Below the pieces are notes generated by a model. It was not told the origin of the DNA, did no database searches, and was given only the letters and a program-made list of their open reading frames with translations. A stretch of DNA of 64,000 bases. Origin: Natronosporangium sp035305625 (GTDB lineage Bacteria > Actinomycetota > Actinomycetes > Mycobacteriales > Micromonosporaceae). The position numbers and the translations under genes are program-made. Positions 34,846-43,188 of the stretch are shown piece by piece. The DNA is taken from the NCBI GenBank assembly GCA_963809545.1, contig CAWEKD010000005.1:1302001-1366000 (forward strand). The letters run 5' to 3'. Every line of letters begins with the position of its first letter. Position 1 is the first letter of the stretch.

Positions 34846-35018
34846 CCGACGGGATCGGGCGGCGTGTCGGCCCAGTTTCCCACCCGGGCTCGTCCCGCAA
34901 CGGCTAGGCTGTGAAGGGCAGCTGGGACATAGCCCGACATCATGTCCCTGATTGCCCCAGAACGTGATATTCTTGACGACTACCTAGCGCACGCGCAGTG
35001 GGGAGGAGGCCGACCCAC

Positions 35019-35177
35019 ATGCTCAAGAAGATTCTCCTCTGGGGCGGTCTAGCCTTTCTGGTCCTATTTATCGCATATAACCCAGGTGATGCAGCGGATG
35101 TAGTGCGGGCATTGGGCAACGGCCTGATCAACATGGCGCAGGGCTTTGGCGACTTCATCTCGGAGCTGATCACCTAG
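35019..35177 (+). CDS. small single-pass membrane protein (52 aa)
   Basis: A 52-residue protein: a basic start (MLKKILLWGG), one transmembrane helix (LAFLVLFIAY) and an amphipathic C-terminus (VVRALGNGLINMAQGFGDF). It is preceded by GGAGGAGG, a very strong ribosome site. It lies 20 bp before the PH-domain membrane protein on the same strand, so it may be a small partner subunit. I do not know the family. Confidence 0.7.
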   Translation: MLKKILLWGGLAFLVLFIAYNPGDAADVVRALGNGLINMAQGFGDFISELIT

Positions 35178-35197
35178 ACCCGCGGAGTGATCGGTAG

Positions 35198-36031
35198 ATG
35201 TCCGGCGACACGGGGGCCGGCGACTGGCGCGAAGGAGAACCTCCCCACGAGTGGCGCGGTGGTAATCCGCCTCGCCGGCGACGGCGCGGATCACAATCTG
35301 ATGACGACACTCGGGTGATTGGCCGGGCGGTCGTGCCGGACGGCCGAGGCGAGGATACGACTCCGGAAGAGCCTCAGCTGCCACCGCCCAAGGAACCACC
35401 CGACAACCAGGATGAAAAGTTCGTTCATAAGGTAGTACCGCCGGAGCCACAAGCCAGCCCGTTCGTGGCCCAGTACCTGTTTCCCAGCGAGCGGTATCGC
35501 GGTGAGTGGCGCCAGCACATCATCCGGCTGACGGTGCCGGCGGCGATCGGGCTGCTCGCCACGTTCGCACTGGGATGGTCCTCCGGGCTGCTGTCCCGCA
35601 CCGAGCCCAGCACGCTGGTGGGAGGCAGCCTGGTCCTGGTCTGGCTGGCGGTGATGGGCTACGTGGCCTGGCAGATCTTCGATTGGCACTACGACCGGTT
35701 CATCCTCACCAACAAGCGGGTGATGCGCGTCAGCGGCGTGATCACGCGAAACGTAGCGATGATGCCGTTGAGTCGGGTAACCGACATGAAGTACGTGCAG
35801 TCTCCGCTGGGGCGGATCCTCAATTACGGCACGTTCGTGGTCGAGTCTGCCGGGCAGGAACAGGCGCTGCGGACCATTCCGTACCTACCCAACCCGAACG
35901 AGCTCTACCTGCGGTTTGTGGAAGAAATGTACGAGCCCGGCGCGGTGGAGGCCCGGTTGGGCGGGATCGAGCAGGAGCCGGAAGAGGACGAGGACGAAGA
36001 GGAGAACGAGGACGAACGGGTGGGGCGGTGA
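35198..36031 (+). CDS. bacterial PH-domain (bPH2) membrane protein
   Basis: A 277-residue protein. About 95 disordered charged residues precede two transmembrane helices (LTVPAAIGLLATFALGW and LVLVWLAVMGYVAWQIFDW). A bPH2 domain follows, starting YDRFILTNKRVMRVSGVITRNVAMMPLSRVTDMKYVQ. The C-terminus is a long acidic run (EDEDEEENEDE). The family is widespread and of unknown function, possibly membrane-lipid sensing. It follows a 52-residue membrane peptide. Confidence 0.82.
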   Translation: MSGDTGAGDWREGEPPHEWRGGNPPRRRRRGSQSDDDTRVIGRAVVPDGRGEDTTPEEPQLPPPKEPPDNQDEKFVHKVVPPEPQASPFVAQYLFPSERYRGEWRQHIIRLTVPAAIGLLATFALGWSSGLLSRTEPSTLVGGSLVLVWLAVMGYVAWQIFDWHYDRFILTNKRVMRVSGVITRNVAMMPLSRVTDMKYVQSPLGRILNYGTFVVESAGQEQALRTIPYLPNPNELYLRFVEEMYEPGAVEARLGGIEQEPEEDEDEEENEDERVGR

Positions 36032-36130
36032 TGCCCGCCTGTCCACTTCACGGGTGCGGAAGGGTGTGGCGATTTCCGGCGGCCTGTGACAGTCTTTCGG
36101 GACCCGGGTGGTCGACCGGCGGAGGACAGG

Positions 36131-36829
36131 GTGGGCGACACGAGCATCGAGGAAGAGTTCCGCGAGTTCGTGACCGCCCGCTCCGCCGCGCTGCTCCGCA
36201 CCGCATATCTGCTCACCGGGGACTGGGGCCTCGCCGAGGACCTGCTGCAGACCGCACTGACCAAGACCTACCTCGCGTGGAAGCGGCTGGGCGAGATCGG
36301 TGCGGTCGAGCCCTACACCCGGCGTGTGCTGATCAACACCGCCACCAGCTGGTGGCGGCGGCGATGGTGGGGAGAACGCCCCACCGAGCAGCTGCCGGAG
36401 CGGCCCGGGGTGGACCAGCATCAGGAAGCGCTGGAACGGGATGCGATGTGGCGGCATCTCCGGGCGCTGCCGCCCCGACAACGAGCGGTGCTGGTGTTGC
36501 GGTACTACGAAGACCTCTCTGAGGCGCAGATCGCGGAATTGATGGAGATCTCCCCGGGGACGGTGAAGAGCCAAGCCGCCCGGGCGTTGGCCACGCTGCG
36601 CACTCGGCTGGAAGCGGAGCGGGCCGCGGCCACCGGCGGTGCGGCCGCACCCGCCGCGCGGGTGCCGGCTCCACGCCCCTCCCCCTCGGGGCGAACCGCT
36701 CCCGCGTCGCCGTCCCCGGCGACCCGGAAACCCCCTGCCGCGCCCTCGAACGCTCCCGCGCCGGCCTCACCGCGGCCCGTCACGCCCTCCGCCACCCCGT
36801 TCCCTGCCGCCGGCAGGAAGGGCGGCTGA
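36131..36829 (+). CDS. SigE-type ECF sigma factor with disordered tail
   Basis: A 232-residue sigma factor. Region 2 reads FREFVTARSAALLRTAYLLTGDWGLAEDLLQTALTKTYLAW, and region 4 reads LPPRQRAVLVLRYYEDLSEAQIAELMEISPGTVKSQAARALATLR; both match the SigE (SACE_1697-like) actinobacterial subgroup. An unusual Pro/Ala/Ser-rich tail of about 60 residues follows. GTG 36131 sits after GGAGGACAG. The following gene encodes a membrane-anchored protein that may be its anti-sigma partner. Confidence 0.87.
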   Translation: MGDTSIEEEFREFVTARSAALLRTAYLLTGDWGLAEDLLQTALTKTYLAWKRLGEIGAVEPYTRRVLINTATSWWRRRWWGERPTEQLPERPGVDQHQEALERDAMWRHLRALPPRQRAVLVLRYYEDLSEAQIAELMEISPGTVKSQAARALATLRTRLEAERAAATGGAAAPAARVPAPRPSPSGRTAPASPSPATRKPPAAPSNAPAPASPRPVTPSATPFPAAGRKGG

Positions 36830-36830
36830 C

Positions 36831-38165
36831 ATGCCCTGGCCGCCGCGCTATTCCCCCCTGCCCGGTGACAACCGGGAGCACGATCATCCGCGTCCATCGG
36901 ACGTGCAGGAGACGCAGTGGGAGGCCGAGTTACGGCGCTGCCTGGCCGAGCGAGCCGGCCAGGCCCCGGCGCCTCGGGCCGATCTGGCCACCGTGGCCCT
37001 CACGCGCGGGCGCCGAATCCGCCGCCGCCGCAACCTCGCCGGAGTGGTCGCGGTCGTGGTCGCGACCATGGCGATCGCCGGTGGGTTTCCGGAGGCCTGG
37101 GGGGACGGCTCCGGCGGATCCGGACTGCGCCCGGTGACCGAGGTGATCGGAGATCCGGACCGGGTAGCCCGCCCGTCCCCGTCGGAGGCCTCCCCGGCGC
37201 CCCAGCTGGTCGACCCGGACCTCCCCGGTCTCCTCGAGGTGGAACTGCTGACCGTCACCGCCTCCGGAGAAACGGTTTTGGCCGCCCCAGACGGTCACGT
37301 GACCGAGCTGCCGGAGCTTGGCGCGGTGCAGTCGGCCCATCGGGTCGACGCCGGCCTGGCGGTGGTCGCCGGTTCACCGGGACGGCTGCGGCTGTGGTGG
37401 GTGGAGCCCGACCAACCACCGGTGACCTTGCTGGTGGGGATGGATGCGATCGTCGTCCACCAGGACCGGGTGGCCTGGCAGCGCGGCACTTCCCTCGCCA
37501 GCGCCGTGCTCGTGGACGGGGCGCTCACCGAGCGGGTGATGACCCTGCTGCCGGAGCCGGACATCGAACTGGCCGGGCTGGCCGAGAGCACGGTCGTGGT
37601 GCGGACCGCTGCCTCGAAGACCGTCACCTGGGACGTCTGGTATCCGGAGCGGGGAGACTACCTCCCTACCTGGGAGCCCCGGATCCGCTGGATCTATGGA
37701 CCGGTCGGCGACTCCGACCAGCTACTGGGCCTGGTCACGCCGGAGCAGGCGCCGACCGGCGCCGGTGACTACTGCCTGGCCTGGTGGAAGCTGGACGCCG
37801 AAGCCGGTCCGGACCTCGCCACCGCGCAGACCCGGTGTCCGTCGATCACGTGGGCGGACCCGGGGCTGGGAACGGTGTCCCCGGACGGGCGGTGGCTGGT
37901 CGCCGCCGCCGCGGACGGGGTGGTGCTGATGGATCTGCCGGCGCTGGCGGCGGGAACGGACGAGGAGCACGAAGCGGTAACCACCCTGCCCGAAAAGATC
38001 GAGTTGATCGCCGCCCCGATCTGGCTGAGCCGCGAGCAGGTGGTGCTGCCCACCGAGGAGGAGCTGATCCGGGTGCGGCCGGCCCGCGCCGCGGCCGTTG
38101 ATCCGGAAGGAATCGAACGATTTCCACTGACCGGGCCACCGCCGGTGGTGGTCCAGCCCGGGTGA
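36831..38165 (+). CDS. membrane-anchored beta-propeller-like protein, possible anti-sigma partner
   Basis: A 444-residue protein. The cytoplasmic N-terminus (about 70 residues, ending in RRIRRRRN) precedes one transmembrane helix (LAGVVAVVVATMAIAGGF). The extracytoplasmic part has repeated strand-rich segments (LLTVTASGETVLAAPDGHV, RLRLWWVEPDQPPVTLL, LGTVSPDGRWLVAAAADG) that suggest a propeller. Its start is one base after the sigma-factor stop, so the two are co-translated. The anti-sigma role is inferred from position and topology only. Confidence 0.72.
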   Translation: MPWPPRYSPLPGDNREHDHPRPSDVQETQWEAELRRCLAERAGQAPAPRADLATVALTRGRRIRRRRNLAGVVAVVVATMAIAGGFPEAWGDGSGGSGLRPVTEVIGDPDRVARPSPSEASPAPQLVDPDLPGLLEVELLTVTASGETVLAAPDGHVTELPELGAVQSAHRVDAGLAVVAGSPGRLRLWWVEPDQPPVTLLVGMDAIVVHQDRVAWQRGTSLASAVLVDGALTERVMTLLPEPDIELAGLAESTVVVRTAASKTVTWDVWYPERGDYLPTWEPRIRWIYGPVGDSDQLLGLVTPEQAPTGAGDYCLAWWKLDAEAGPDLATAQTRCPSITWADPGLGTVSPDGRWLVAAAADGVVLMDLPALAAGTDEEHEAVTTLPEKIELIAAPIWLSREQVVLPTEEELIRVRPARAAAVDPEGIERFPLTGPPPVVVQPG

Positions 38166-38200
38166 TCAGCGGTATCGCACCCGCCTGGCAGGATCGACGC

Positions 38201-39091
38201 ATGACCCGTGGCTCCGTTCCCACCCGACCTGACCAACCAGCGCTGCCCGGCATGCCCCGGCGACTGGTGCCCGTCACCCCTAGCAAGCTCACGAGCTTCG
38301 AAGACTGCCCCCGACGCTATCGGTTCACCTACCTGGACCGCCCCACCCCGCCGAAGGGGCCACCGTGGGCACACAACTCATTGGGCGCCAGTGTCCACAC
38401 TGCCTTGCGGAACTGGTACGAGTTGCCGCCGTCGCAACGGAACCGGCAGGCGGTAGCGGCGTTGTTGAAAGCGGGCTGGGTCCGGGAGGGGTACCGCGAC
38501 CAGGAGCAGGAACGGGGAATGTGGCGGGCCGCGAGGAGTTGGCTGGAGTCGTACGTGGAGACCATGCCGCCAGAGCCGCTGGGAGTGGAGCGGACGGTGG
38601 CCGCCCGTACCTCCGTGATCGCCGTGAGCGGGCGAGCGGACCGGATCGATCTGCGCGACGGGGAGCTGGTGGTGGTCGACTACAAGACCGGGCGCAGCGC
38701 ACCGGGAGAGGACGATGCTCGCGGTTCGGTGGCGTTGACGCTGTATGCCTTCGCCGCGGAGCGAATGTTCCGCCGTCCCTGTCGCCGAGTGGAGTTGCAC
38801 CATCTGCCCACCGGGACGGTGGCCGCGGCGGAGCTGAGCCCGGAATCGGTACAGCGGCAGATCCAGCGGGTGGAGGCGACCGCGGAGGACCTTCGGGCAG
38901 CAGAGGCGGCGGTGGCCGCCGGCGCCGACCGGGACGAGGTGTTTCCCACCCAGCCGGGGCCGCAGTGCGGCTGGTGTGACTTCCGGGCCGCCTGCCCGGA
39001 GGGGAAGACGATCCCCGCCAAGGAACCGTGGGCCGCGGTGGCCGGCCGGGAGTTGGCGGCCTCGCCTGTGAGCACTGAGGACAGCCACTGA
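38201..39091 (+). CDS. RecB-like PD-(D/E)XK nuclease with Fe-S cluster
   Basis: A 296-residue RecB/AddB-type nuclease domain. SKLTSFEDCPRRYRF near residues 28-42 is the N-terminal Cys motif, and DRIDLRDGELVVVDYKTG near 150-167 is the PD-(D/E)XK centre. CGWCDFRAAC near 265-274 supplies the remaining Fe-S cysteines. Such single-domain proteins are conserved in actinobacteria, but their role in repair or recombination is not known. ATG 38201 follows an AGGAT site. Confidence 0.88.
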   Translation: MTRGSVPTRPDQPALPGMPRRLVPVTPSKLTSFEDCPRRYRFTYLDRPTPPKGPPWAHNSLGASVHTALRNWYELPPSQRNRQAVAALLKAGWVREGYRDQEQERGMWRAARSWLESYVETMPPEPLGVERTVAARTSVIAVSGRADRIDLRDGELVVVDYKTGRSAPGEDDARGSVALTLYAFAAERMFRRPCRRVELHHLPTGTVAAAELSPESVQRQIQRVEATAEDLRAAEAAVAAGADRDEVFPTQPGPQCGWCDFRAACPEGKTIPAKEPWAAVAGRELAASPVSTEDSH

Positions 39092-39186
39092 GGAGGGTCG
39101 ACGAGCGGCTGAGGTGACCGGGCGGTGAGCGCGGGGTCACCGTACCCGGATAATGTCCGGTACTGGCCGGCAGGAAGGGAGCACGG

Positions 39187-40105
39187 GTGGGGTTCCGGGA
39201 GCGAATGCGACAGCTGCTGGAGCGGCGTGGATTCCAGCGCACCATCACCGCGGTGATCGTGTTCAACGCGATCACGCTGGGAGCCGAGACCTCCACCCGG
39301 CTGGTGGCGGCGTACGGTCCGCTCTTGACCACACTGGATCGGATCGCCCTGAGCATCTTCGTGCTCGAACTGCTGGCCAAACTGTACGTCTACCGGTGGC
39401 GGTTCTTCCGTGACCCGTGGAACTGCTTCGATCTGGCGGTGGTCGGGATCGCGTTGGTGCCGGCGACCGGCATGTTCGCGGTGTTGCGGACGCTCCGGGT
39501 GCTGCGGGCGCTGCGACTCGTCTCCCAGATCCCCAGCATGCGCAACGTGGTGAACGCGCTGCTGGCGGCGATCCCCGGGGTGGCCTCGATCGTCGGCCTG
39601 CTGGTCCTGGTGATCTACGTGGCGGCGGTCATGGCCACCAAGATGTTCGGCGAGGTGGCCCCGGAGTACTTCGGCGACCTCGGAGCGTCGCTGTGGACGC
39701 TGTTCCAGGTGATGACCGGCGAGAGCTGGCCGGATGTAGCCGATGCGGTGATGGCGGCGCAGCCCGCCGCCTGGCTCTTCTTCCTGCTGTTCATCCTGAT
39801 CTCTTCGTTTCGTGGTGCTGAACCTGTTCCTCGCGGTCATGGTCAGCGCCATGGAGAACGTCCGACAGCAGGAGGAAGCACGGGCGGCCGCGGCGATGCC
39901 GTCCCAACCGAGCGCCCGGGACCGAGAGCAGACCGGTGACCCTGCCGACGGGATGAGCCCGACCGTAGGGCGATCCACCGCCGGGGCGGTCGAAACGCAC
40001 GGGGCCGGCGCCCGTGCCGGCACCGACCCCGTACTGTTGGCAGAACTCGCATCCCTGCGGCAGGAAGTGGCCGCGCTGCGCGCGCTGCTGCAGGAACGCG
40101 ACTGA
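39187..40105 (+). pseudogene. voltage-gated ion channel (NaChBac/VIC-like), interrupted by a frameshift
   Basis: The first frame from GTG 39187 gives S1-S4 with an Arg-rich voltage sensor (LRTLRVLRALRLV), a pore loop with selectivity region FQVMTGESWPDV, and S6 up to FILISSF. An extra T within TCGTTTCG at 39806-39811 then shifts the frame. The +1 frame continues VVLNLFLAVMVSAMENVRQQ and a C-terminal coiled coil (LLAELASLRQEVAALRALLQERD), as in bacterial sodium channels, ending at 40105. Both halves match one channel, so this is a single-base insertion, either real or a sequencing error. Confidence 0.85.
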
Positions 40106-40112
40106 GAGCGGG

Positions 40113-40691
40113 TCAGGCCCGCACCAGCGGGGTGTCGACGAGGTGCTCCCCGAGGAACCAGACCTGTAGCTCGTTGATCCGGACCACCTCGGAGATGAAC
40201 AGGTCGTTGGTGCCCTCGTCGCCGAGTTCGGCGGCGCGGTTGGCGGCGTCCCGGGCGGCGACCAGGATGGTCTCGTGCGCCTCCAACAACCGGGACAGCA
40301 TCGCCGGCACCTCCTCGACCCCATCAGGCGGCCGAGGGATCACCGTGATCTCCGCGATCTGGCGGGGGTCACCGACGGCCACCCCGCCTAGGGTCTGCAC
40401 GCGCTCGGCGATCGTGTCGATCAGCTTCCGCTGTTGTTTGGCGTGCTTGTCCAACAGCTCGTGAAGTTGGAAGAAGGTCGCCCCTCGCACCAGCCAGTGG
40501 TGCTTCTTGTAGAGGTGGTACAGCACCTGAGTGTCGGCCAAGGTCTGGTTCAACCGCTGGCAGGAGTACATCCGCGCTTCGTACGACAGACCCAGCGGGA
40601 ACTGTCGGACACTGCCGAACTCCTGCACCACGCTGCCTGACTGGTGCAGCCAGGGTTGAGTGCTGGCGCCGCCTCGTTGTCCGTTGGTCAT
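40113..40691 (-). CDS. dps: Dps-family DNA-binding/ferroxidase protein
   Basis: A 192-residue Dps-type ferritin. The helical core has the ferroxidase segment LYHLYKKHHWLVRGATFFQLHELLDKHAKQQRKLIDTIAERV with the conserved His, Asp and Glu. A longer N-terminal extension may bind DNA. It would protect DNA by storing iron and consuming peroxide. The ATG at 40691 has GGAG seven bases upstream; upstream starts lack a ribosome site. It is convergent with the ion-channel gene. Confidence 0.87.
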   Translation of the reverse strand: MTNGQRGGASTQPWLHQSGSVVQEFGSVRQFPLGLSYEARMYSCQRLNQTLADTQVLYHLYKKHHWLVRGATFFQLHELLDKHAKQQRKLIDTIAERVQTLGGVAVGDPRQIAEITVIPRPPDGVEEVPAMLSRLLEAHETILVAARDAANRAAELGDEGTNDLFISEVVRINELQVWFLGEHLVDTPLVRA

Positions 40692-40806
40692 CAGGGCACT
40701 CCTTGCTGTGTTCAGGTCCATCGACCCGGGAGGTACCCTGCGGCGGCGGCAATAAATCTCGGCCTTCGTCGCCATTCACCGCCGAGGTGGTGACTCCGCC
40801 CGTGGA

Positions 40807-41694
40807 CTACTCGTCGGGGACGAACCGCACCTCGAACAGGGAGGGCCACAGCTTCCCGGTGATCAGGAAGGTGTCGGTGCCGGGTACCGCGGCGATTCCG
40901 TTGAGTACGTCCGCCGTCCGCCGCTGGTGGGCCGGCAGCAGCCCGGAAGCGTCCACCACCGCGTCGACCCGTCCGGTGGCCAGGTCGATCCGGACGATCT
41001 CGTCGGTCTGCCACACGTTGGCGTACACGTGATCGCCCACGCACTCCAGCTCATTCAGCATGTGCTGGGCGGTGCCGCTCCGGGTGACCGTCACCGACCC
41101 GGTGGCGGCGAAGGTGTCCGGATCCCGGAAGGTCAGGGTGGCGGAGCCGTCGCTCATCACCAACCGGTCCCGAGGCTGGTCGTAGCAGATCCCCCAGCCC
41201 TCACCGGAGTAGTTGACCCGGGACCGTTCGACCAGCCGCTCCCGGTCCCATTCGATCGCCACCCCTTCCCGCCACGTCAGCTGCCAAATCCGGTCGTCGA
41301 CCAGGGTGAGCCCTTCCCCAAAGAAGGTGACCGGCAACCGAACCTGGTGCTGGACGTGCCCGGTCGTCGGATCCACCACCCGCAGATCCGACTGCCCGTA
41401 CCGCCCCGTGCTCTCGTACAGCAGGCCGTCGTGCAGCTCTAGCCCCTGGGTGAAGGCGTCCGGGTCGTGGGGGTGGACCGCCAACACCTCCACGCGTAGC
41501 TGGTGGAGCTCCGGAGCGGCCTGTACCGACGGGGTCGTGCAGCCGGCGACCAGCAAGGCCGCCAGGAGCAGCGGCACCGCCCACCGGACGGTGGGACGCC
41601 CTGGCCGGCGTCGGTCGACCCGAGCGGGACGGGACGGGAGCACGGTACGGCGGCGGATGACGTGGTCGTTAGTGGCAGGCGGTGTTCCCAGCAC
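40807..41694 (-). CDS. glutaminyl-peptide cyclotransferase, lipoprotein
   Basis: A 295-residue protein of the plant-type (beta-propeller) glutaminyl cyclotransferase family. After an Arg-rich N-terminus, the segment LLLAALLVAGC is a lipobox with lipidated Cys near residue 52. FTQGLE, YESTGRYGQS and LNELECVG are hallmark blade motifs. The enzyme converts N-terminal Gln to pyroglutamate on exported peptides; the usual length is about 250-290. It may act at the membrane outer face. Confidence 0.87.
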   Translation of the reverse strand: MLGTPPATNDHVIRRRTVLPSRPARVDRRRPGRPTVRWAVPLLLAALLVAGCTTPSVQAAPELHQLRVEVLAVHPHDPDAFTQGLELHDGLLYESTGRYGQSDLRVVDPTTGHVQHQVRLPVTFFGEGLTLVDDRIWQLTWREGVAIEWDRERLVERSRVNYSGEGWGICYDQPRDRLVMSDGSATLTFRDPDTFAATGSVTVTRSGTAQHMLNELECVGDHVYANVWQTDEIVRIDLATGRVDAVVDASGLLPAHQRRTADVLNGIAAVPGTDTFLITGKLWPSLFEVRFVPDE

Positions 41695-41816
41695 GTGGAC
41701 AGGATGTCATAGCACGGTATGCGCTGGGTGGCGCCGCGCCCGCTAGCCGGTGGCGAGGGGCCCGCTCACCGCCCGGGCCGTCGGGACGATCTCCGCAGCC
41801 GGACCAGGCGCGGCGA

Positions 41817-42233
41817 TCAACCTTCCGAGGAACGGCAGGTGGGGCACCAGCCCCAGTAGGTCACCTCCGCCTCGTCCACCACGAACCCCTGGGTGCTCAC
41901 CGGATCCAGACAGGGGGCCTGGCCAGCGGCGCAGTCGACGTCGGCGATCGTGCCGCAGCCTCGGCACACCAGGTGGTGGTGGTTGTCGCCGACCCGGGCT
42001 TCGTACCGGGCCGGGGAGCCGGCCGGTTCGATCCGGCGGGCTAGGCCGGCTCGGGACAGCGCGGCCAGGATGTCGTACACCGCCTGCACCGAGACGGAGT
42101 CGAGCCGCTGGCGGACCCGGGCGGTGATCTCCTCGACATCCAGGTGACCGCCGGCGCGGAGCACGTCGAGCACGGCCAGCCGTGGGCGGGTCACCCGCAA
42201 CCCGGCCGCCCGCAACAGCTCCGTGGCCGACAT
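41817..42233 (-). CDS. Fur-family regulator (FurA/CatR-like)
   Basis: A 138-residue Fur protein. The winged helix (ELLRAAGLRVTRPRLAVLDVLRAGGHLDVEEI) precedes the dimer/metal domain with NHHHLVCRGCGTIADVDC and a late CPTC. This fits the FurA/CatR branch that senses peroxide or iron and usually sits beside katG; no catalase gene is seen here. The start ATG is followed by SATELLRAAGLRV. About 220 bp separates it from the divergent DUF2231 gene. Confidence 0.87.
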   Translation of the reverse strand: MSATELLRAAGLRVTRPRLAVLDVLRAGGHLDVEEITARVRQRLDSVSVQAVYDILAALSRAGLARRIEPAGSPARYEARVGDNHHHLVCRGCGTIADVDCAAGQAPCLDPVSTQGFVVDEAEVTYWGWCPTCRSSEG

Positions 42234-42453
42234 ACCTTCATCAGACCACGGAGAGTGGAACCGTTCAAGAACGTACCGGGGGCCGTGCCTAAGATCACCG
42301 GTCCAGGCCGGCCAGAGATCGACCTAGTGGACTAGTCACCCTGGTCGACCGGGGGACGGCCGACGGCGTACGGGCGGCAGCGGTCGCGGATGAGCGGCTG
42401 GTAGTCGGCCGGCGTACGCTGACTTCCGCGCGGGGGCTGGACGCGGAGGTGAC

Positions 42454-42915
42454 ATGTTCGAGGAGTTCCAAGGCCTGCCGTTGCATCCGCTGGCAGTGCA
42501 CGCCCCGGTGGTGTTGGTGCCGCTGCTGGTGGTGGTGGCGTCGGTGTACGCGCTGGTACCCAAGGTCCGGCGGCACGTGGGGTGGGCGGCCCTCTTGCTG
42601 GCGGTCGGTGCTCCGGCATCGGTGTGGCTGGCCCGGATCTCCGGTCAGGCTTATGAGCGCCGGCTGTACGGCTCCTCCCAGGCGCTTCCGGTACAGGAGC
42701 ACGCGGAGTTCGGTGACCGGTTGCTGTGGGCCTCGCTGGGGTTGGGGCTGGCCACGTTGCTGCTGCTGTGGGTCGGGAAGCGGAGGCGGTCGGCCGCCAA
42801 CCGGCAGTTGAGCTACGGGCTCACGGCCGTCGTGGTGGTGTTGGCCGCCGTGGCGGCGTGGCTGGCGTACCAGTCGGGGCACAGTGGGGCGACGCTGACC
42901 CACGGCGGTCGGTGA
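42454..42915 (+). CDS. DUF2231 membrane protein
   Basis: A 153-residue integral membrane protein. FEEFQGLPLHPLAVHAPVVLVPLLVVVAS at the N-terminus, with the HPLAVHAPVVLVPL motif, is the DUF2231 signature; three to four helices follow (VGWAALLLAVGAPAS, LLWASLGLGLATLLLLWV, VVVVLAAVAAWLAYQSG). Function unknown; the conserved His residues could bind haem or metal. It has a strong GGAGGTGAC site. Confidence 0.85.
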   Translation: MFEEFQGLPLHPLAVHAPVVLVPLLVVVASVYALVPKVRRHVGWAALLLAVGAPASVWLARISGQAYERRLYGSSQALPVQEHAEFGDRLLWASLGLGLATLLLLWVGKRRRSAANRQLSYGLTAVVVVLAAVAAWLAYQSGHSGATLTHGGR

Positions 42916-42966
42916 GCCCCGTCTCGGCGCAGGCGGCGGGCCGCGGCGCGGGGTGGCCCGGCCGGC

Positions 42967-43188
42967 TCAGCCGCTGAACCGGAACAGCAGGACACACAGC
43001 ACCAGGAGCGCCACTATTCCGCCGGCGCCGGCGACCGCCCAGGTGACGCGACGAGCGGCCTGTTCGGCCTCGTCCAGCGCGGCGTGATCCTGTGGTGGGA
43101 GCCGCCGCGGCGGGGGCGGGCGCCGCACCACCGGTGGGCGCCACTCAGGTGGAGGCGGAGAGTTGGCGGGTGGTCCGGAGTAGCTCAC
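42967..43188 (-). CDS. small Pro-rich single-pass membrane protein
   Basis: A 73-residue protein with a Pro/Arg-rich cytoplasmic head and one C-terminal transmembrane helix (WAVAGAGGIVALLVLCVLLF). The composition suggests a real small membrane protein, and no family is recognised. It begins with GTG and its start overlaps the end of the upstream SAF-domain frame by 44 bp. Confidence 0.6.
   Translation of the reverse strand: MSYSGPPANSPPPPEWRPPVVRRPPPPRRLPPQDHAALDEAEQAARRVTWAVAGAGGIVALLVLCVLLFRFSG

Noticed and set aside
42144..42335. 63-residue ORF between fur and DUF2231 genes
   Set aside because: Overlaps the 5' end of fur on the opposite strand, no ribosome site, no natural composition.
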